Origin: an uncultured Sphingomonadaceae bacterium
Lineage (GTDB): Bacteria; Pseudomonadota; Alphaproteobacteria; Sphingomonadales; Sphingomonadaceae
Direction: 5' to 3'
Assembly (NCBI GenBank): GCA_938016505.1
Contig: CALLWN010000361.1
Span: forward strand, 1 to 14,849
Length of the DNA: 14,849 bases
Shown here piece by piece: positions 7,161 through 14,847 of this stretch. The notes below the pieces were generated by a model that saw nothing but the letters and a program-made list of their open reading frames with translations, did not search any database and was not told the origin of the DNA. How positions within the stretch are numbered: the stretch's first letter is position 1; each line of letters starts with the position of its first letter. The position numbers and the translations under genes are program-made.

Positions 7161-8300
7161 ATGCCAGCTTCGATTTCGAGCGCCTTCGATTCGGGCAATA
7201 TCCGCGTGATTCGCCAGGATGGGCCGGCAGCATTCACCCTTTCGATCGCGCGCGATGCCGGTGGAGAGTTCTTCCAGTGGTTTCATTTCCGGCTGTCTGG
7301 CGCGCGGGGGCAGGACGCCGTTCTGCGGATCATCGGGCTCAACAAGTCTGCCTATCCCCTCGGATGGCCCGGCTATGCCGCGCGCGTCTCGGCCGACAGG
7401 CAGGTCTGGCGGGCGGCCCCCACTGCCTTCGATCCCGCAGTCGAAGATGGCACGCTGACCATTCGCGTCACACCACAGTCCGACCAGCTCTGGGTGGCCT
7501 ATTTCGCGCCCTACAGTCTCGAGCGGCACCATGATCTCATCGCCCGCATGGCGCTGGCACCGGGCGTTCGTGCGCGGGTGCTTGGCGTAAGCCTCGAGGG
7601 CCAGCCGATCGACTGCCTCGAAATGGGAGACGGACCGCGAGAGGTCTGGCTCTACGCGCGCCAGCACCCTGGGGAAGCCATGGCCGAATGGTTCATGGAA
7701 GGCGCGCTCGAGGCGCTGACCGACCCTGGATTTGCGCCTGCCACCCGCCTGAGGGCCCAGGCCCGTCTCCACCTCGTTCCCAACATGAACCCCGATGGTG
7801 CGCGGAGCGGCTACCTGCGGACCAACGCAGCAGGTGCCAATCTCAACCGGGAGTGGGCCAGCCCCACCGAAGTCCGCTCGCCCGAGGTTCTCGCGGTGCG
7901 CAACGCAATGGACGAAACCGGGGTCGATTTCGCGCTCGATGTCCATGGCGACGAGGCCCTGCCCCACGTCTTCATCGCCGGGTTCGAGGGGGTCCCGGGC
8001 GTCTCCGATGCGCAGCTTCGCGGCATCGAGCGCTACAAGGCCCTGCTTGAAGGGCACAGCCCTGACTTCCAGACCAGGGTCGGCTATCCACCTTCGGCTC
8101 CGGGCAAGGCCAATCTCGCCATGTCGACCAACCAGCTCGCCAGCCGGTTCGGCTGCATCGCGGCCACGCTCGAGATGCCGTTCAAGGACTGCGACGACCG
8201 CCCGACGCCTGAGACGCAATGGTCGCCCGACCGCTCCAAGGCGCTGGCGCGCGCCTGCCTCGTCGCCCTCGCCGACCTGTTCGATCACCCCGGCAACTGA
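7161..8300 (+). CDS. M14-family zinc carboxypeptidase, cytosolic carboxypeptidase type
   Basis: This 379-residue protein has no signal peptide. The N-terminal beta-rich domain (about 1-125; [28 protein letters not shown]) is typical of cytosolic carboxypeptidases. The peptidase domain follows with zinc ligands His169 and Glu172 in HPGE and His262 in DVHGD. Substrate-binding residues are in [13 protein letters not shown] and GANLNREW, and the catalytic Glu338 is in TLEMPFK. All metal and catalytic positions are intact. Eukaryotic relatives trim glutamates from tubulin; bacterial targets are unknown, and cleavage of C-terminal residues from peptides or proteins is the inferred role. It lies 25 bases after the lipoprotein gene and 20 bases before gpmA, in tandem. 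Confidence 0.92.
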   Translation: MPASISSAFDSGNIRVIRQDGPAAFTLSIARDAGGEFFQWFHFRLSGARGQDAVLRIIGLNKSAYPLGWPGYAARVSADRQVWRAAPTAFDPAVEDGTLTIRVTPQSDQLWVAYFAPYSLERHHDLIARMALAPGVRARVLGVSLEGQPIDCLEMGDGPREVWLYARQHPGEAMAEWFMEGALEALTDPGFAPATRLRAQARLHLVPNMNPDGARSGYLRTNAAGANLNREWASPTEVRSPEVLAVRNAMDETGVDFALDVHGDEALPHVFIAGFEGVPGVSDAQLRGIERYKALLEGHSPDFQTRVGYPPSAPGKANLAMSTNQLASRFGCIAATLEMPFKDCDDRPTPETQWSPDRSKALARACLVALADLFDHPGN

Positions 8301-8320
8301 GAAAGACGACTCCAGCCGCC

Positions 8321-9007
8321 ATGCCCAGCCTTGTCCTCCTTCGCCATGGCCAGAGCGCCTGGAACCTCGAGAACCGCTTCACAGGCTGGTGGGACGTGAA
8401 CCTGTCCGACCGAGGCGTGGAAGAGGCCCGCGTCGCCGGCCGGGCGCTTGCCGCCGCAGGGCATGACTTCGACCGCTGCTTCACCAGCGTCCAGACCCGT
8501 GCCATCCGAACCCTGCACCTGGTTCTCGAGGAAATGGACCGGCTGTGGCTTCCGGTCGACAAGCACTGGCGCCTGAACGAGCGGCACTATGGCGGGCTCA
8601 CCGGCCTCGACAAGGCCGAGACTGCGGCCCGCCACGGCGACGAGCAGGTCAGGATCTGGCGCCGATCGTTCGCTGTCCCGCCGCCGCCTTTGCCGGAGGG
8701 GAGCCCCTTCGATGTTTCCGGTGATCGCCGCTACGCCGGGGTCGCGGTGCCGCGGACCGAGAGCCTCCGGGACACGATTGCCCGGGTCCTGCCATTCTGG
8801 GAGACCATGATTGCACCTGCGCTTGCCTCGGGCCAGCGCGTGCTCGTGGTGGCCCACGGCAATTCGCTGCGCGGGCTCGTCAAGCATCTCTCGGGGATGG
8901 ACGAGCAGGAGATCCTTGCCTTCGAGATCCCGACCGGCACGCCCATCGTCTATGACCTTGCCGACGATCTGGCGCCGCGGTCGCGAAGCTTCCTGCCCGT
9001 TGGCTGA
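8321..9007 (+). CDS. gpmA: 2,3-bisphosphoglycerate-dependent phosphoglycerate mutase
   Basis: This glycolytic enzyme interconverts 3- and 2-phosphoglycerate through a phosphohistidine. The product has 228 residues, normal for the dimeric form. The N-terminal [12 protein letters not shown] carries the phospho-acceptor His9, [14 protein letters not shown] follows, the proton-handling Glu87 is in LNERHYG, and the second His179 is in [32 protein letters not shown] is also characteristic of dPGM. ATG 8321 was chosen because [10 protein letters not shown] is the normal N terminus; upstream in-frame codons lie within the preceding peptidase gene. No strong ribosome binding site is seen. It follows the M14 gene by 20 bases and precedes purE by 56 bases. 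Confidence 0.96.
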   Translation: MPSLVLLRHGQSAWNLENRFTGWWDVNLSDRGVEEARVAGRALAAAGHDFDRCFTSVQTRAIRTLHLVLEEMDRLWLPVDKHWRLNERHYGGLTGLDKAETAARHGDEQVRIWRRSFAVPPPPLPEGSPFDVSGDRRYAGVAVPRTESLRDTIARVLPFWETMIAPALASGQRVLVVAHGNSLRGLVKHLSGMDEQEILAFEIPTGTPIVYDLADDLAPRSRSFLPVG

Positions 9008-9024
9008 GCAGGGATGGCGGCGGC

Positions 9025-9053
9025 TTCACATCGCGCCGCCCAGTCGCTAGGCC
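9025..9053 (+). promoter_or_regulatory. Weak candidate promoter for purEK
   Basis: TTCACA (9025-9030), a 17-base spacer and TAGGCC (9048-9053) lie in the 56-base gap between gpmA and purE. The start would fall near 9060, leaving only a few bases before ATG 9064. The -35 box matches at five of six positions and the -10 at few. Its main support is similarity in spacing to the rpmB and rpmJ elements. Confidence 0.25.
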
Positions 9054-9063
9054 CACGGCCTTC

Positions 9064-9537
9064 ATGGCTGAAGTCGGCATCATCATGGGCTCCGCATCGG
9101 ACTGGGAGACGATGCGCCATGCCGCTGATATGCTCAAGGCACTCGGCATCGCCCACGAGGTCCGCATCGTCTCGGCCCACCGCACCCCCAGACGCATGGT
9201 CGCCTACGCTGAACAGGCGGTCGCGCGCGGGCTAAAGGTCCTGATTGCAGGCGCCGGCGGGGCCGCGCACCTGCCGGGCATGGTCGCGAGCCTGACGCGC
9301 CTTCCCGTGCTTGGCGTGCCGGTCCAGTCCCGGGCGCTGAACGGCCTCGATTCGCTTCTCTCGATCGTCCAGATGCCGGGCGGGGTGCCGGTCGGCACGC
9401 TGGCGATCGGCGAGGCCGGGGCGCGCAATGCTGCCCTGCTCGCAGCCGGCATCCTCGCGCTCGGCGATCCGGCGCTCGCGGGCCGCCTTGAAGCCTATCG
9501 CGCCGCCCAGACCGACGGGGTTCCGGAGGCTCCGTGA
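9064..9537 (+). CDS. purE: N5-carboxyaminoimidazole ribonucleotide mutase
   Basis: Class I PurE moves the carboxylate of N5-CAIR to carbon 4 to give CAIR in de novo purine synthesis. The 157-residue product has the usual landmarks: [10 protein letters not shown] with the phosphate-binding Ser/Asp pair (Ser12, Asp13), [10 protein letters not shown] with His39 and Arg40, and the glycine-rich [11 protein letters not shown] with His69. The conserved [22 protein letters not shown] region follows, broken here by no substitution I can see. Its partner purK begins within its stop codon (GTGA at 9534-9537), as expected for the two-step PurK/PurE route of bacteria. No good ribosome binding site precedes ATG 9064. 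Confidence 0.97.
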   Translation: MAEVGIIMGSASDWETMRHAADMLKALGIAHEVRIVSAHRTPRRMVAYAEQAVARGLKVLIAGAGGAAHLPGMVASLTRLPVLGVPVQSRALNGLDSLLSIVQMPGGVPVGTLAIGEAGARNAALLAAGILALGDPALAGRLEAYRAAQTDGVPEAP

Positions 9538-10598
9538 TCCCGCCCGGCGGGACAATCGGGATCCTTGGCGGAGGCCAGCTTGGCCGCATGCTTGCGATCG
9601 CCGCCGCCCAGCTCGGCTATCGCACCCATGTTTTCGCCCCCGAGGCCGAGCAGCCTGCAGCCGATGTCGCGTCGCGGGCGACACGCGCGCGCTACGATGA
9701 CGAGGGGGCGCTTCGGGCTTTTGCGGCGGCGGTTGATGTCGTCACCTGCGAGTTCGAGAATGTGCCGGCTGCATGCCTTGCCCTCCTCGAGGCGCTGGTT
9801 CCGGTTCGCCCGGGTGCACGGGCCTTTGCAGTCGCGCAGGACCGGCTCATCGAGAAGCAGTTCGTGGAGACGCTTGGCGGAACGCCGGCACCCTATGCTG
9901 CGGTCGATGACATGGCGTCGCTCGAACGGGCGATCGACCGGCTGGGCCTGCCTGCTGTTCTGAAGACCCGCCGTTTCGGCTATGACGGCAAGGGGCAGGT
10001 GCGACTCGATGCCCGCTCGCGGGCTGCAACCGCGCTCGCAGATCTCGGCGGCGCCAACTTGGTGCTCGAGCGGCTTGTCCCTTTCACGAGCGAATTCTCG
10101 ATCATCGTCGGGCGTGGCGTCGACGGCGCCGAGGCGCACTACCCGGCGATTGCCAATCGCCATGAGGACGGCATCCTTGCCGAAAGCCTCGCGCCGGCCT
10201 CCCGGCTTCAGGCCGCGCATGTCGAGGGGGCAACTGCGCTTGTCATCCGCATCGCCAACGCGCTCGACTATGTCGGCATTCTCGCCTGCGAATTCTTCGA
10301 AACCGACGCCGGCGTCATCTTCAACGAGATGGCGCCGCGCGTGCACAACAGCGGCCACTGGACCATCGAAGGTGCCGAGACTTCCCAGTTCGAGCAGCAC
10401 ATCCGCGCAATTGCCGGCCTCCCGCTCGGGTCTCCGGCGATGCAGACGCCGGTTGCGATCATGCGGAACATCCTCGGCGACGCGGTGTCGGGCGCGCATG
10501 CGCTGCTCGCCGACCCGCACGCCCATCTCCACCTTTATGGCAAGCGCGAAGCCGCGGCCGGCCGCAAGATGGGCCATGTGACCATCCTTCGCGCTTAA
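9534..10598 (+). CDS. purK: N5-carboxyaminoimidazole ribonucleotide synthase
   Basis: PurK uses ATP and bicarbonate to carboxylate AIR to N5-CAIR, which PurE then converts to CAIR. This 354-residue ATP-grasp protein opens with [12 protein letters not shown] at about 9-20, the family's nucleotide-fold loop. Further landmarks are the Lys of [22 protein letters not shown] (ATP-binding lysine and glycine loop), [15 protein letters not shown], and [18 protein letters not shown] with the metal-binding Glu and Asn. The start is GTG 9534, overlapping the purE stop, so translation of the two is probably coupled. The TAA stop at 10596-10598 is 58 bases before the TPR gene. Confidence 0.97.
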   Translation: MIPPGGTIGILGGGQLGRMLAIAAAQLGYRTHVFAPEAEQPAADVASRATRARYDDEGALRAFAAAVDVVTCEFENVPAACLALLEALVPVRPGARAFAVAQDRLIEKQFVETLGGTPAPYAAVDDMASLERAIDRLGLPAVLKTRRFGYDGKGQVRLDARSRAATALADLGGANLVLERLVPFTSEFSIIVGRGVDGAEAHYPAIANRHEDGILAESLAPASRLQAAHVEGATALVIRIANALDYVGILACEFFETDAGVIFNEMAPRVHNSGHWTIEGAETSQFEQHIRAIAGLPLGSPAMQTPVAIMRNILGDAVSGAHALLADPHAHLHLYGKREAAAGRKMGHVTILRA

Positions 10599-10640
10599 AC
10601 GCGCCGCCCGCCCATGCTATTTCACCAGCAGTGTTGCGCG

Positions 10641-10662
10641 GGAGGTCATGGAGGTCATGATG
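10641..10662 (+). promoter_or_regulatory. Duplicated ribosome binding site and start region of the TPR gene
   Basis: The 10-base unit GGAGGTCATG occurs twice, at 10641-10650 and 10650-10659, sharing one G. This gives two Shine-Dalgarno sequences and three ATG codons in one frame (10648, 10657, 10660). The second GGAGG (10650-10654) suits ATG 10660 best, and the first (10641-10645) suits ATG 10657. All three lead into the same signal peptide. Confidence 0.6.
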
Positions 10663-11232
10663 AGAAGGCTCGGAGCTGCGGCGGTCCTCGCTGCCATGAC
10701 CGGGTTCGGAACCGCCGCAGAGGCGGCTGTCACGATCATCGGTGGCGGGCTCGGGCGGGAATGCTACCTCGCCGCCGAGTTCAAGCGCGAAACCGGCATG
10801 AGCCTCGACGTGTGCACCCGCGCGCTCCAGCAGGAAACCCTCGGCCCGCGCGATCGGGCGGCAACGCTCGTCAACCGCGGCATCATCCACATGCAGGCAA
10901 AGAACCTCGACCGCGCGCTCGCCGACTATGACGCCGCGCTCAGGGTCGATCCGCGGCTCGCCGAGGCGCATGTCAACCGGGGAATTGCGCTGCTCTACCG
11001 CGGCGGCGCAGACCGGGAGGCAGTGGAGGCGCTTTCCGCCGGGCTGGAGCTGCGGCCGTCACGACCGGAAATCGCCTATTATTCCCGCGCCGTCGCCAAC
11101 GAGATGCTCGGCAACCTGCGCGCGGCCTACGAGGACTATCAGGCGGCGGCAGCAGCACGGCCGGGCTGGGAAGAGCCGGTCGAGCAGCTGAAGCGCTTCT
11201 CGGTCGAGCGGCGTCCGGTCAGCCGGGGCTGA
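10657..11232 (+). CDS. Secreted tetratricopeptide-repeat protein
   Basis: This 191-residue protein has an N-terminal signal peptide (MMRRLGAAAVLAAMTG, probable cleavage after an Ala near residue 23-24), so it should be periplasmic. Two cysteines early in the mature chain (Cys36 in GRECYLAAEF and Cys53 in SLDVCTRAL) could form a disulfide. Three TPR-like helical pairs follow: about 67-100 (VNRGIIHMQAKNLDRALADY), about 104-136 (HVNRGIALLYRGGADREAVE), and about 138-171 (YYSRAVANEMLGNLRAAYED). TPR units bind partner proteins; no partner is indicated. The start could be ATG 10648, 10657 or 10660. It lies at the end of the plus-strand cluster and converges with the DUF2855 gene 12 bases on. Confidence 0.82.
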   Translation: MMRRLGAAAVLAAMTGFGTAAEAAVTIIGGGLGRECYLAAEFKRETGMSLDVCTRALQQETLGPRDRAATLVNRGIIHMQAKNLDRALADYDAALRVDPRLAEAHVNRGIALLYRGGADREAVEALSAGLELRPSRPEIAYYSRAVANEMLGNLRAAYEDYQAAAAARPGWEEPVEQLKRFSVERRPVSRG

Positions 11233-11244
11233 GTCGGGCTGCGC

Positions 11245-12321
11245 TCAGGCCTCCGGTCTCCAGACGGAGGCAGTTCCGGCGTTCGCCGTGCCGGCCACCA
11301 GCGGGTCGAAGGCGGATGCAAAACCTTCGGGGCCGTGATGCACGCGGACCTCGAGCCAGCTGGCCGCGTCTTCGATGAAGCGTGCCATCCGGTCGGCCAG
11401 CGCTGCCTGGAACCCGGCCGGGCCCATGCGGGCAGCGAGCTCAGCCATGATCGAGGGCGCGAAGAACAGCGCCGGATTCGGCCCGGGAAGCTCGGCGGCG
11501 GCTGGCGCTTGCCAGTGGGTGTCGCCGACGATGTGGCTTGCGACCAGGCCCCCGAGGTGGCGGTGCAGCCGCAGCATTGTCGCCCCGTCGCCGGCGAAAT
11601 CGACGAGAATGATGGGCTGATCGCCCGCCAGCGTCTCGACCTCGTCATAGGAGCAAACCGCGTCGTAAAGCCCGGTCTGTTCGACGAAGGCGCGGTTGGC
11701 CGCCGAGGTCAGACCGATGACGCGATGGGTGCCGCGCTGCTTCAGGCACCAGGCCGTGCCAAGCGCGGTCTTCGACGAAGCGCTGGTGAACAGGAAGCTG
11801 TCGGCGCGCGTGGCGGCATCGGCGTCACCGGCAAGCGCGGCATCGAGCGCGAATGCGGTGCCGAACAGGGGCCGGAACAGCGCGGCCATCGGCTCATCGG
11901 CTGCCGTCGGGGCAATGGCGCCGGCCGCCACATAGCCATTGTAGACTGCCGCCATGGGCTGGCGGTGGGCTGCCATGTCGGTGAAGCCACCGGAGCCGCG
12001 CGGCTGCGGGCGAAGCCGCAGGTGGGAGGCTGACGGCCAGTAGCCATAGACCCGCGCGCCTTCGGCCACGCCATCAGCCCGCGAGGCGACGATGGTCCCG
12101 AAGCCCCACAGCGGCACCACCAGCCATTCCGGACCCGACGCCGGGAAGAAGTCCCCGTAGAAGAGAGGAGGGCCGTGATGCACCGCGTAGGTCACATTGT
12201 TGGCCGTGACAGCCGCGAGGTCGACTTGCGCGATCGCTTCTCCCGGGCCCGGCTCGAGGCTTTCGTCGTGGACCGCGTGCCGGGTGAGATCCACCTTCGC
12301 GGTTTCGATCCGGAATCCCAT
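11245..12321 (-). CDS. DUF2855 family protein
   Basis: This 358-residue cytoplasmic protein matches what I recall of DUF2855, a family of unknown function. The N-terminal part (LEPGPGEAIAQVDLAAVTANNVTYA, then EWLVVPLWGFGTIVAS and EGARVYGYWPSASH) resembles the GroES-like domain of medium-chain dehydrogenase/quinone reductases. The centre (SFLFTSASSKTALGTAWCLK, then RVIGLTSAANRAFVEQTGLYDAVCSYDEV) looks like a Rossmann domain of the same fold, but the usual GxGxxG is replaced by a Ser-rich SASSKTA loop. A reductase or acyl-chain-binding role is inferred from the fold only. ATG 12321 follows a strong GAGGGAGAG; an in-frame upstream start at 12363 would add 14 residues unlike the family. It converges with the TPR gene. 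Confidence 0.85.
   Translation of the reverse strand: MGFRIETAKVDLTRHAVHDESLEPGPGEAIAQVDLAAVTANNVTYAVHHGPPLFYGDFFPASGPEWLVVPLWGFGTIVASRADGVAEGARVYGYWPSASHLRLRPQPRGSGGFTDMAAHRQPMAAVYNGYVAAGAIAPTAADEPMAALFRPLFGTAFALDAALAGDADAATRADSFLFTSASSKTALGTAWCLKQRGTHRVIGLTSAANRAFVEQTGLYDAVCSYDEVETLAGDQPIILVDFAGDGATMLRLHRHLGGLVASHIVGDTHWQAPAAAELPGPNPALFFAPSIMAELAARMGPAGFQAALADRMARFIEDAASWLEVRVHHGPEGFASAFDPLVAGTANAGTASVWRPEA
11249..11271. terminator. Strong hairpin at the convergent ends of the TPR and DUF2855 genes
   Basis: GCCTCCG (11249-11255) pairs perfectly with CGGAGGC (11265-11271). The loop can extend the stem by TCT/AGA with one bulged G, leaving CC at the tip. It lies 17 bases after the TPR stop and within the last codons of DUF2855. 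Neither strand has a T run after it, so a terminator role is uncertain; it could also protect an RNA end. Confidence 0.4.
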
Positions 12322-12364
12322 CGCGCTCTCCCTCGCGGCGAGCCTAGCGATGGCAGCCGCCACG

Positions 12365-12387
12365 CGAAAGGGGCAGCCGAAAGGGGC
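12365..12387 (+). repeat. Short direct repeat CGAAAGGGGC, two copies
   Basis: CGAAAGGGGC occurs at 12365-12374 and 12378-12387, with a 13-base period. The second copy forms the foot of the terminator hairpin and its T run on the minus strand; the first gives a second CCCCTTTCG just downstream. It may be a small duplication of the terminator tail. Confidence 0.5.
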
Positions 12388-12406
12388 CGGCGCTGCCGCC
12401 GGCCCC
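12380..12406 (-). terminator. Intrinsic terminator of hsp20
   Basis: Perfect 9-base arms GGGGCCGGC (12383-12391) and GCCGGCCCC (12398-12406) flank a six-base loop. Read on the minus strand the hairpin lies about 30 bases after the hsp20 stop and is followed by TTT (12382-12380). The U run is short, but the stem is very stable. It separates hsp20 from the DUF2855 gene. Confidence 0.6.
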
Positions 12407-12435
12407 CTCTGGTCAGCCCGCCTTGCGCGAGCGCG

Positions 12436-12903
12436 TCAGGCGGCTGCCTTCTCGCCCTCGATCGCGGCGGCGGCCCCGCCGATCTCGACCTTGCGCGGCT
12501 TCTTGTGCTCGGGCACCTCGCGGACGAGGTCGATGTTGAGGAGCCCGTTTTCGAAGGTCGCACCAGTCACCTTGATCACGTCGGCCAGCTGGCAGCGGCG
12601 CTCGAACGCGCGCTTGGCGATGCCGCGGTGCAGGAAGGTGCGATCCTCGGCCTTCTGTTCCTCGGCAGCGCGGCCAGACACGATCAGGCTGTTCTCCTGG
12701 ACCGTGATGTCGAGCTCGGAGCGGTCGAAGCCGGCCACCGCCATGGTGATGCGATAGCGATCCTCGCCAAGCTTCTCGATGTTGTACGGGGGAAATGCCG
12801 TGTCGGCATCGGTCATCCGGGTCGCGAGATCGACCAGCCTGTTGAGATTCTCGAAGCCGATCGACGACCGGAGCAGGGGAGTGAAGTCGAACGCAGTGCG
12901 CAT
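12436..12903 (-). CDS. hsp20: Small heat shock protein, Hsp20/IbpA family
   Basis: This 155-residue ATP-independent chaperone holds unfolding proteins in large oligomers until DnaK/ClpB can refold them. The N-terminal arm (MRTAFDFTPLLRSSIGFENL) matches the IbpA-type opening. The alpha-crystallin domain spans about 36-128, with YNIEKLGEDRYRITMAVAGF at its start, then ITVQENSLIVSGRA, FLHRGIAKRAFERRCQL and the closing FENGLLNIDLVREVPE (the G-L-I-L pattern). The tail contains KVEIG, a V-x-I motif that would dock between subunits. ATG 12903 was chosen from the family N terminus and the AGGA six bases before it; an in-frame upstream ATG (12999) would read through the regulatory leader. It has its own promoter, leader and terminator. 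Confidence 0.96.
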   Translation of the reverse strand: MRTAFDFTPLLRSSIGFENLNRLVDLATRMTDADTAFPPYNIEKLGEDRYRITMAVAGFDRSELDITVQENSLIVSGRAAEEQKAEDRTFLHRGIAKRAFERRCQLADVIKVTGATFENGLLNIDLVREVPEHKKPRKVEIGGAAAAIEGEKAAA

Positions 12904-12998
12904 GGTCCATCCTTTCCTAAGCAATGGGTTTTGCGGTCCCGCCCTTGTCCGGGCCGGGGCGCCGGCTGCCGGCCCCATCCGGGCCCCGGCATCCGACA
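12904..12998 (-). ncRNA. ROSE-like RNA thermometer leader of hsp20
   Basis: In the transcribed leader, UUGCU (12924-12920) faces AGGAU (12913-12909), the ribosome binding site, across a short loop. Proposed pairs are U12923-A12910, G12922-G12911 (non-canonical), C12921-G12912, U12920-A12913 and U12919-A12914. CCA (12927-12925) pairs with UGG (12909-12907) at the base, leaving one U bulged. UUGCU opposite AGGA with a G-G mismatch is the known ROSE signature. A second, GC-rich hairpin lies at 12976-12956, upstream in the leader. ROSE elements melt on heating and release the ribosome binding site. The 5' boundary is inferred from the promoter. Confidence 0.72.
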
Positions 12999-13004
12999 CG
13001 GATG

Positions 13005-13032
13005 AAATAGGCGAGGGCAGTGCCGCTTCAAG
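13005..13032 (-). promoter_or_regulatory. RpoH (sigma-32) type heat-shock promoter of hsp20
   Basis: On the minus strand CTTGAA (13032-13027) is followed after 15 bases by CCTATTT (13011-13005). This resembles the alphaproteobacterial RpoH pattern (CTTGAA near -35, C-TAT-T near -10). A transcript start near 12998-13000 would make a leader of about 95 bases, the usual size for a ROSE element. Confidence 0.65.
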
Positions 13033-13040
13033 GGGCCGCC

Positions 13041-13070
13041 TTGCATGGCAGCGCGGCTACGCCCTATGGA
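13041..13070 (+). promoter_or_regulatory. Candidate promoter of alaS
   Basis: TTGCAT (13041-13046), an 18-base spacer and TATGGA (13065-13070) lie 28 bases before ATG 13099. Its -35 box is only eight bases from the -35 box of the divergent hsp20 promoter, so the two polymerases would bind back to back. The match is moderate. Confidence 0.38.
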
Positions 13071-13098
13071 CCGGCGGCGCGGGCTGGCTGGACAAGGC

Positions 13099-14847
13099 AT
13101 GACTTCGACCGACGACATCAGGCGGGCGTTCCTCGCCCACTTCGCCCGGAACGGGCATGAAATCGTGCCGTCGGCGCCGCTGGTGCCGAAGAACGACCCG
13201 ACGCTCATGTTCGTCAATGCCGGCATGGTCCCGTTCAAGAACGTCTTCACCGGGCTCGAACACCGGCCCTACACGACCGCTGCCTCCGCCCAGAAGTGCG
13301 TCCGCGCCGGCGGCAAGCACAATGATCTCGACAATGTCGGCTACACGGCGCGCCATCACACCTTCTTCGAGATGCTGGGCAATTTCTCGTTCGGCGACTA
13401 TTTCAAGGAGCAGGCGATCCACCTTGCCTGGGATCTCCTCACCCAAACCTGGCAGATCCCGGCCGAGCGGCTGACAGTCACCGTCTACCATGATGACGAG
13501 GAGGCCTTCGGACTCTGGCGCAGGATCTCCGGGCTGCCCGAGGCGCGCATCATCCGGATTGCCACGTCGGACAATTTCTGGTCGATGGGGGACACTGGGC
13601 CCTGCGGGCCCTGCTCCGAGATCTTCTACGATCACGGACCGCACATCCCTGGCGGTCCGCCGGGGAGCGCAGAGCAGGATGGCGACCGCTTCGTCGAGAT
13701 CTGGAACCTCGTCTTCATGCAGTTCGACCAGCAGGCCGATGGCAGCCGGATTGCCCTGCCGAGGCCCTCGATCGACACCGGCATGGGGCTCGAGCGGATT
13801 GCCGCGGTCCTCCAGGGCACCCACGACAATTTCGCGACCGACACCTTCCGCACCCTGATTGCAGCGTCGGAAGACCTGACTTCGGTGTCCGCAGCTGACC
13901 CGGCCCATGCTGCCTCGCACCGGGTCATCGCCGATCACCTGCGGGCCAGCGGCTTCCTGATCGCCGATGGCGTGCTGCCGGCGAACGAGGGCCGGGGCTA
14001 TGTGCTCCGCCGCATCATGCGCCGCGCCATGCGCCACGCCCATCTGCTGGGCGCAAACGAGCCGCTGATGCACCGGCTGGTCCCGGCGCTGGTGCGGGCG
14101 ATGGGCGCAGCCTGGCCCGAGCTCGTCCGGGCCCAGCCGCTCGTCGAGGAGACGCTGAAGCTCGAGGAGGTCCGGTTCCGCCAGACCCTCGAGAAGGGCC
14201 TGAAGCTTCTCGACGAAGCGACTGCGGGCCTCGCGCCCGGCGCAGTGCTTCCGGGCGAAGTCGCCTTCCGCCTCTATGATACCTATGGCTTTCCCTTCGA
14301 CCTGACCGAGGATGCGCTGCGCGCCCAGGGCCTCGGTGTCGACCGCGCCGGTTTCGATGCAGCGATGGCCGAACAGCGCGCCCGGGCCCGTGCGGCCTGG
14401 GTCGGATCGGGCGAGCGCGGGTCTGACGCAGTCTGGTTCGATCTCGCCGAAAGGCTCGGCGCCACCGACTTTGTCGGCTATGCGACCACCGAGGCCGAAG
14501 GGGTCGTGGTCGCCCTGCTGCGCGGCGGCGCCGAAGTTCCCGAGGCGGCCGCCGGTGACCGCGTGATGCTCCTTGCCAACCAGACGCCCTTCTATGGCGA
14601 ATCGGGCGGCCAGGTCGGCGACAGCGGCGTGATCACGGGGGATGGCGGCCTCGTCATCCGGGTTGCGGATACGGCAAAACCTCTCGGCCGGCTCCATGTC
14701 CACCAGGGGGTCGTCGAGGCTGGCCGGGTGCGGGTCGGCCAGCCGGTGCGGCTTTTCGTCGATGCCGAACGCCGCGCTGCGATTCGCGCCAACCATTCGG
14801 CAACCCACCTGCTTCACGCGGCGCTGCGCGAGGTGCTGGGACCCCAT
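13099..14847 (+). CDS. alaS: Alanine--tRNA ligase, N-terminal part (3' end outside window)
   Basis: AlaRS attaches alanine to tRNA(Ala) and clears mischarged Ser or Gly. The window holds 583 codons; full enzymes have about 870-900, so the C-terminal third is missing only because the window ends. The N terminus [20 protein letters not shown] and motif 1 region ([19 protein letters not shown]) are typical. [52 protein letters not shown], and motif 3 with [17 protein letters not shown] complete the class II catalytic core. The tRNA-recognition domain ([18 protein letters not shown]) follows. The editing domain begins near the end, with [15 protein letters not shown] and the first zinc motif [11 protein letters not shown]. 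The frame is open throughout. It diverges from hsp20. Confidence 0.98.
   Translation, partial: MTSTDDIRRAFLAHFARNGHEIVPSAPLVPKNDPTLMFVNAGMVPFKNVFTGLEHRPYTTAASAQKCVRAGGKHNDLDNVGYTARHHTFFEMLGNFSFGDYFKEQAIHLAWDLLTQTWQIPAERLTVTVYHDDEEAFGLWRRISGLPEARIIRIATSDNFWSMGDTGPCGPCSEIFYDHGPHIPGGPPGSAEQDGDRFVEIWNLVFMQFDQQADGSRIALPRPSIDTGMGLERIAAVLQGTHDNFATDTFRTLIAASEDLTSVSAADPAHAASHRVIADHLRASGFLIADGVLPANEGRGYVLRRIMRRAMRHAHLLGANEPLMHRLVPALVRAMGAAWPELVRAQPLVEETLKLEEVRFRQTLEKGLKLLDEATAGLAPGAVLPGEVAFRLYDTYGFPFDLTEDALRAQGLGVDRAGFDAAMAEQRARARAAWVGSGERGSDAVWFDLAERLGATDFVGYATTEAEGVVVALLRGGAEVPEAAAGDRVMLLANQTPFYGESGGQVGDSGVITGDGGLVIRVADTAKPLGRLHVHQGVVEAGRVRVGQPVRLFVDAERRAAIRANHSATHLLHAALREVLGPH

Noticed and set aside
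6972..8288. Open frame of 438 codons on the minus strand opposite the M14 gene
   Set aside because: The plus strand encodes a full carboxypeptidase with all active-site residues; the antisense frame is a composition artefact.
9495..10577. Open frame of 360 codons on the minus strand opposite purK
   Set aside because: purK motifs are complete on the plus strand; the antisense frame has no domain.
12956..12976. GC-rich hairpin in the hsp20 leader as a terminator or attenuator
   Set aside because: It has no T run on either strand; upstream hairpins are a normal part of ROSE leaders, so it was kept within that feature.
12904..12999. N-terminal extension of Hsp20 from the upstream ATG at 12999
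   Set aside because: The extra 32 residues do not resemble Hsp20, and they would be encoded by the structured leader; ATG 12903 has a proper ribosome binding site and the family N terminus.
13057..14847. Open frame of 596 codons on the minus strand opposite alaS
   Set aside because: alaS is unmistakable on the plus strand through the whole stretch, and the antisense product shows no family features.
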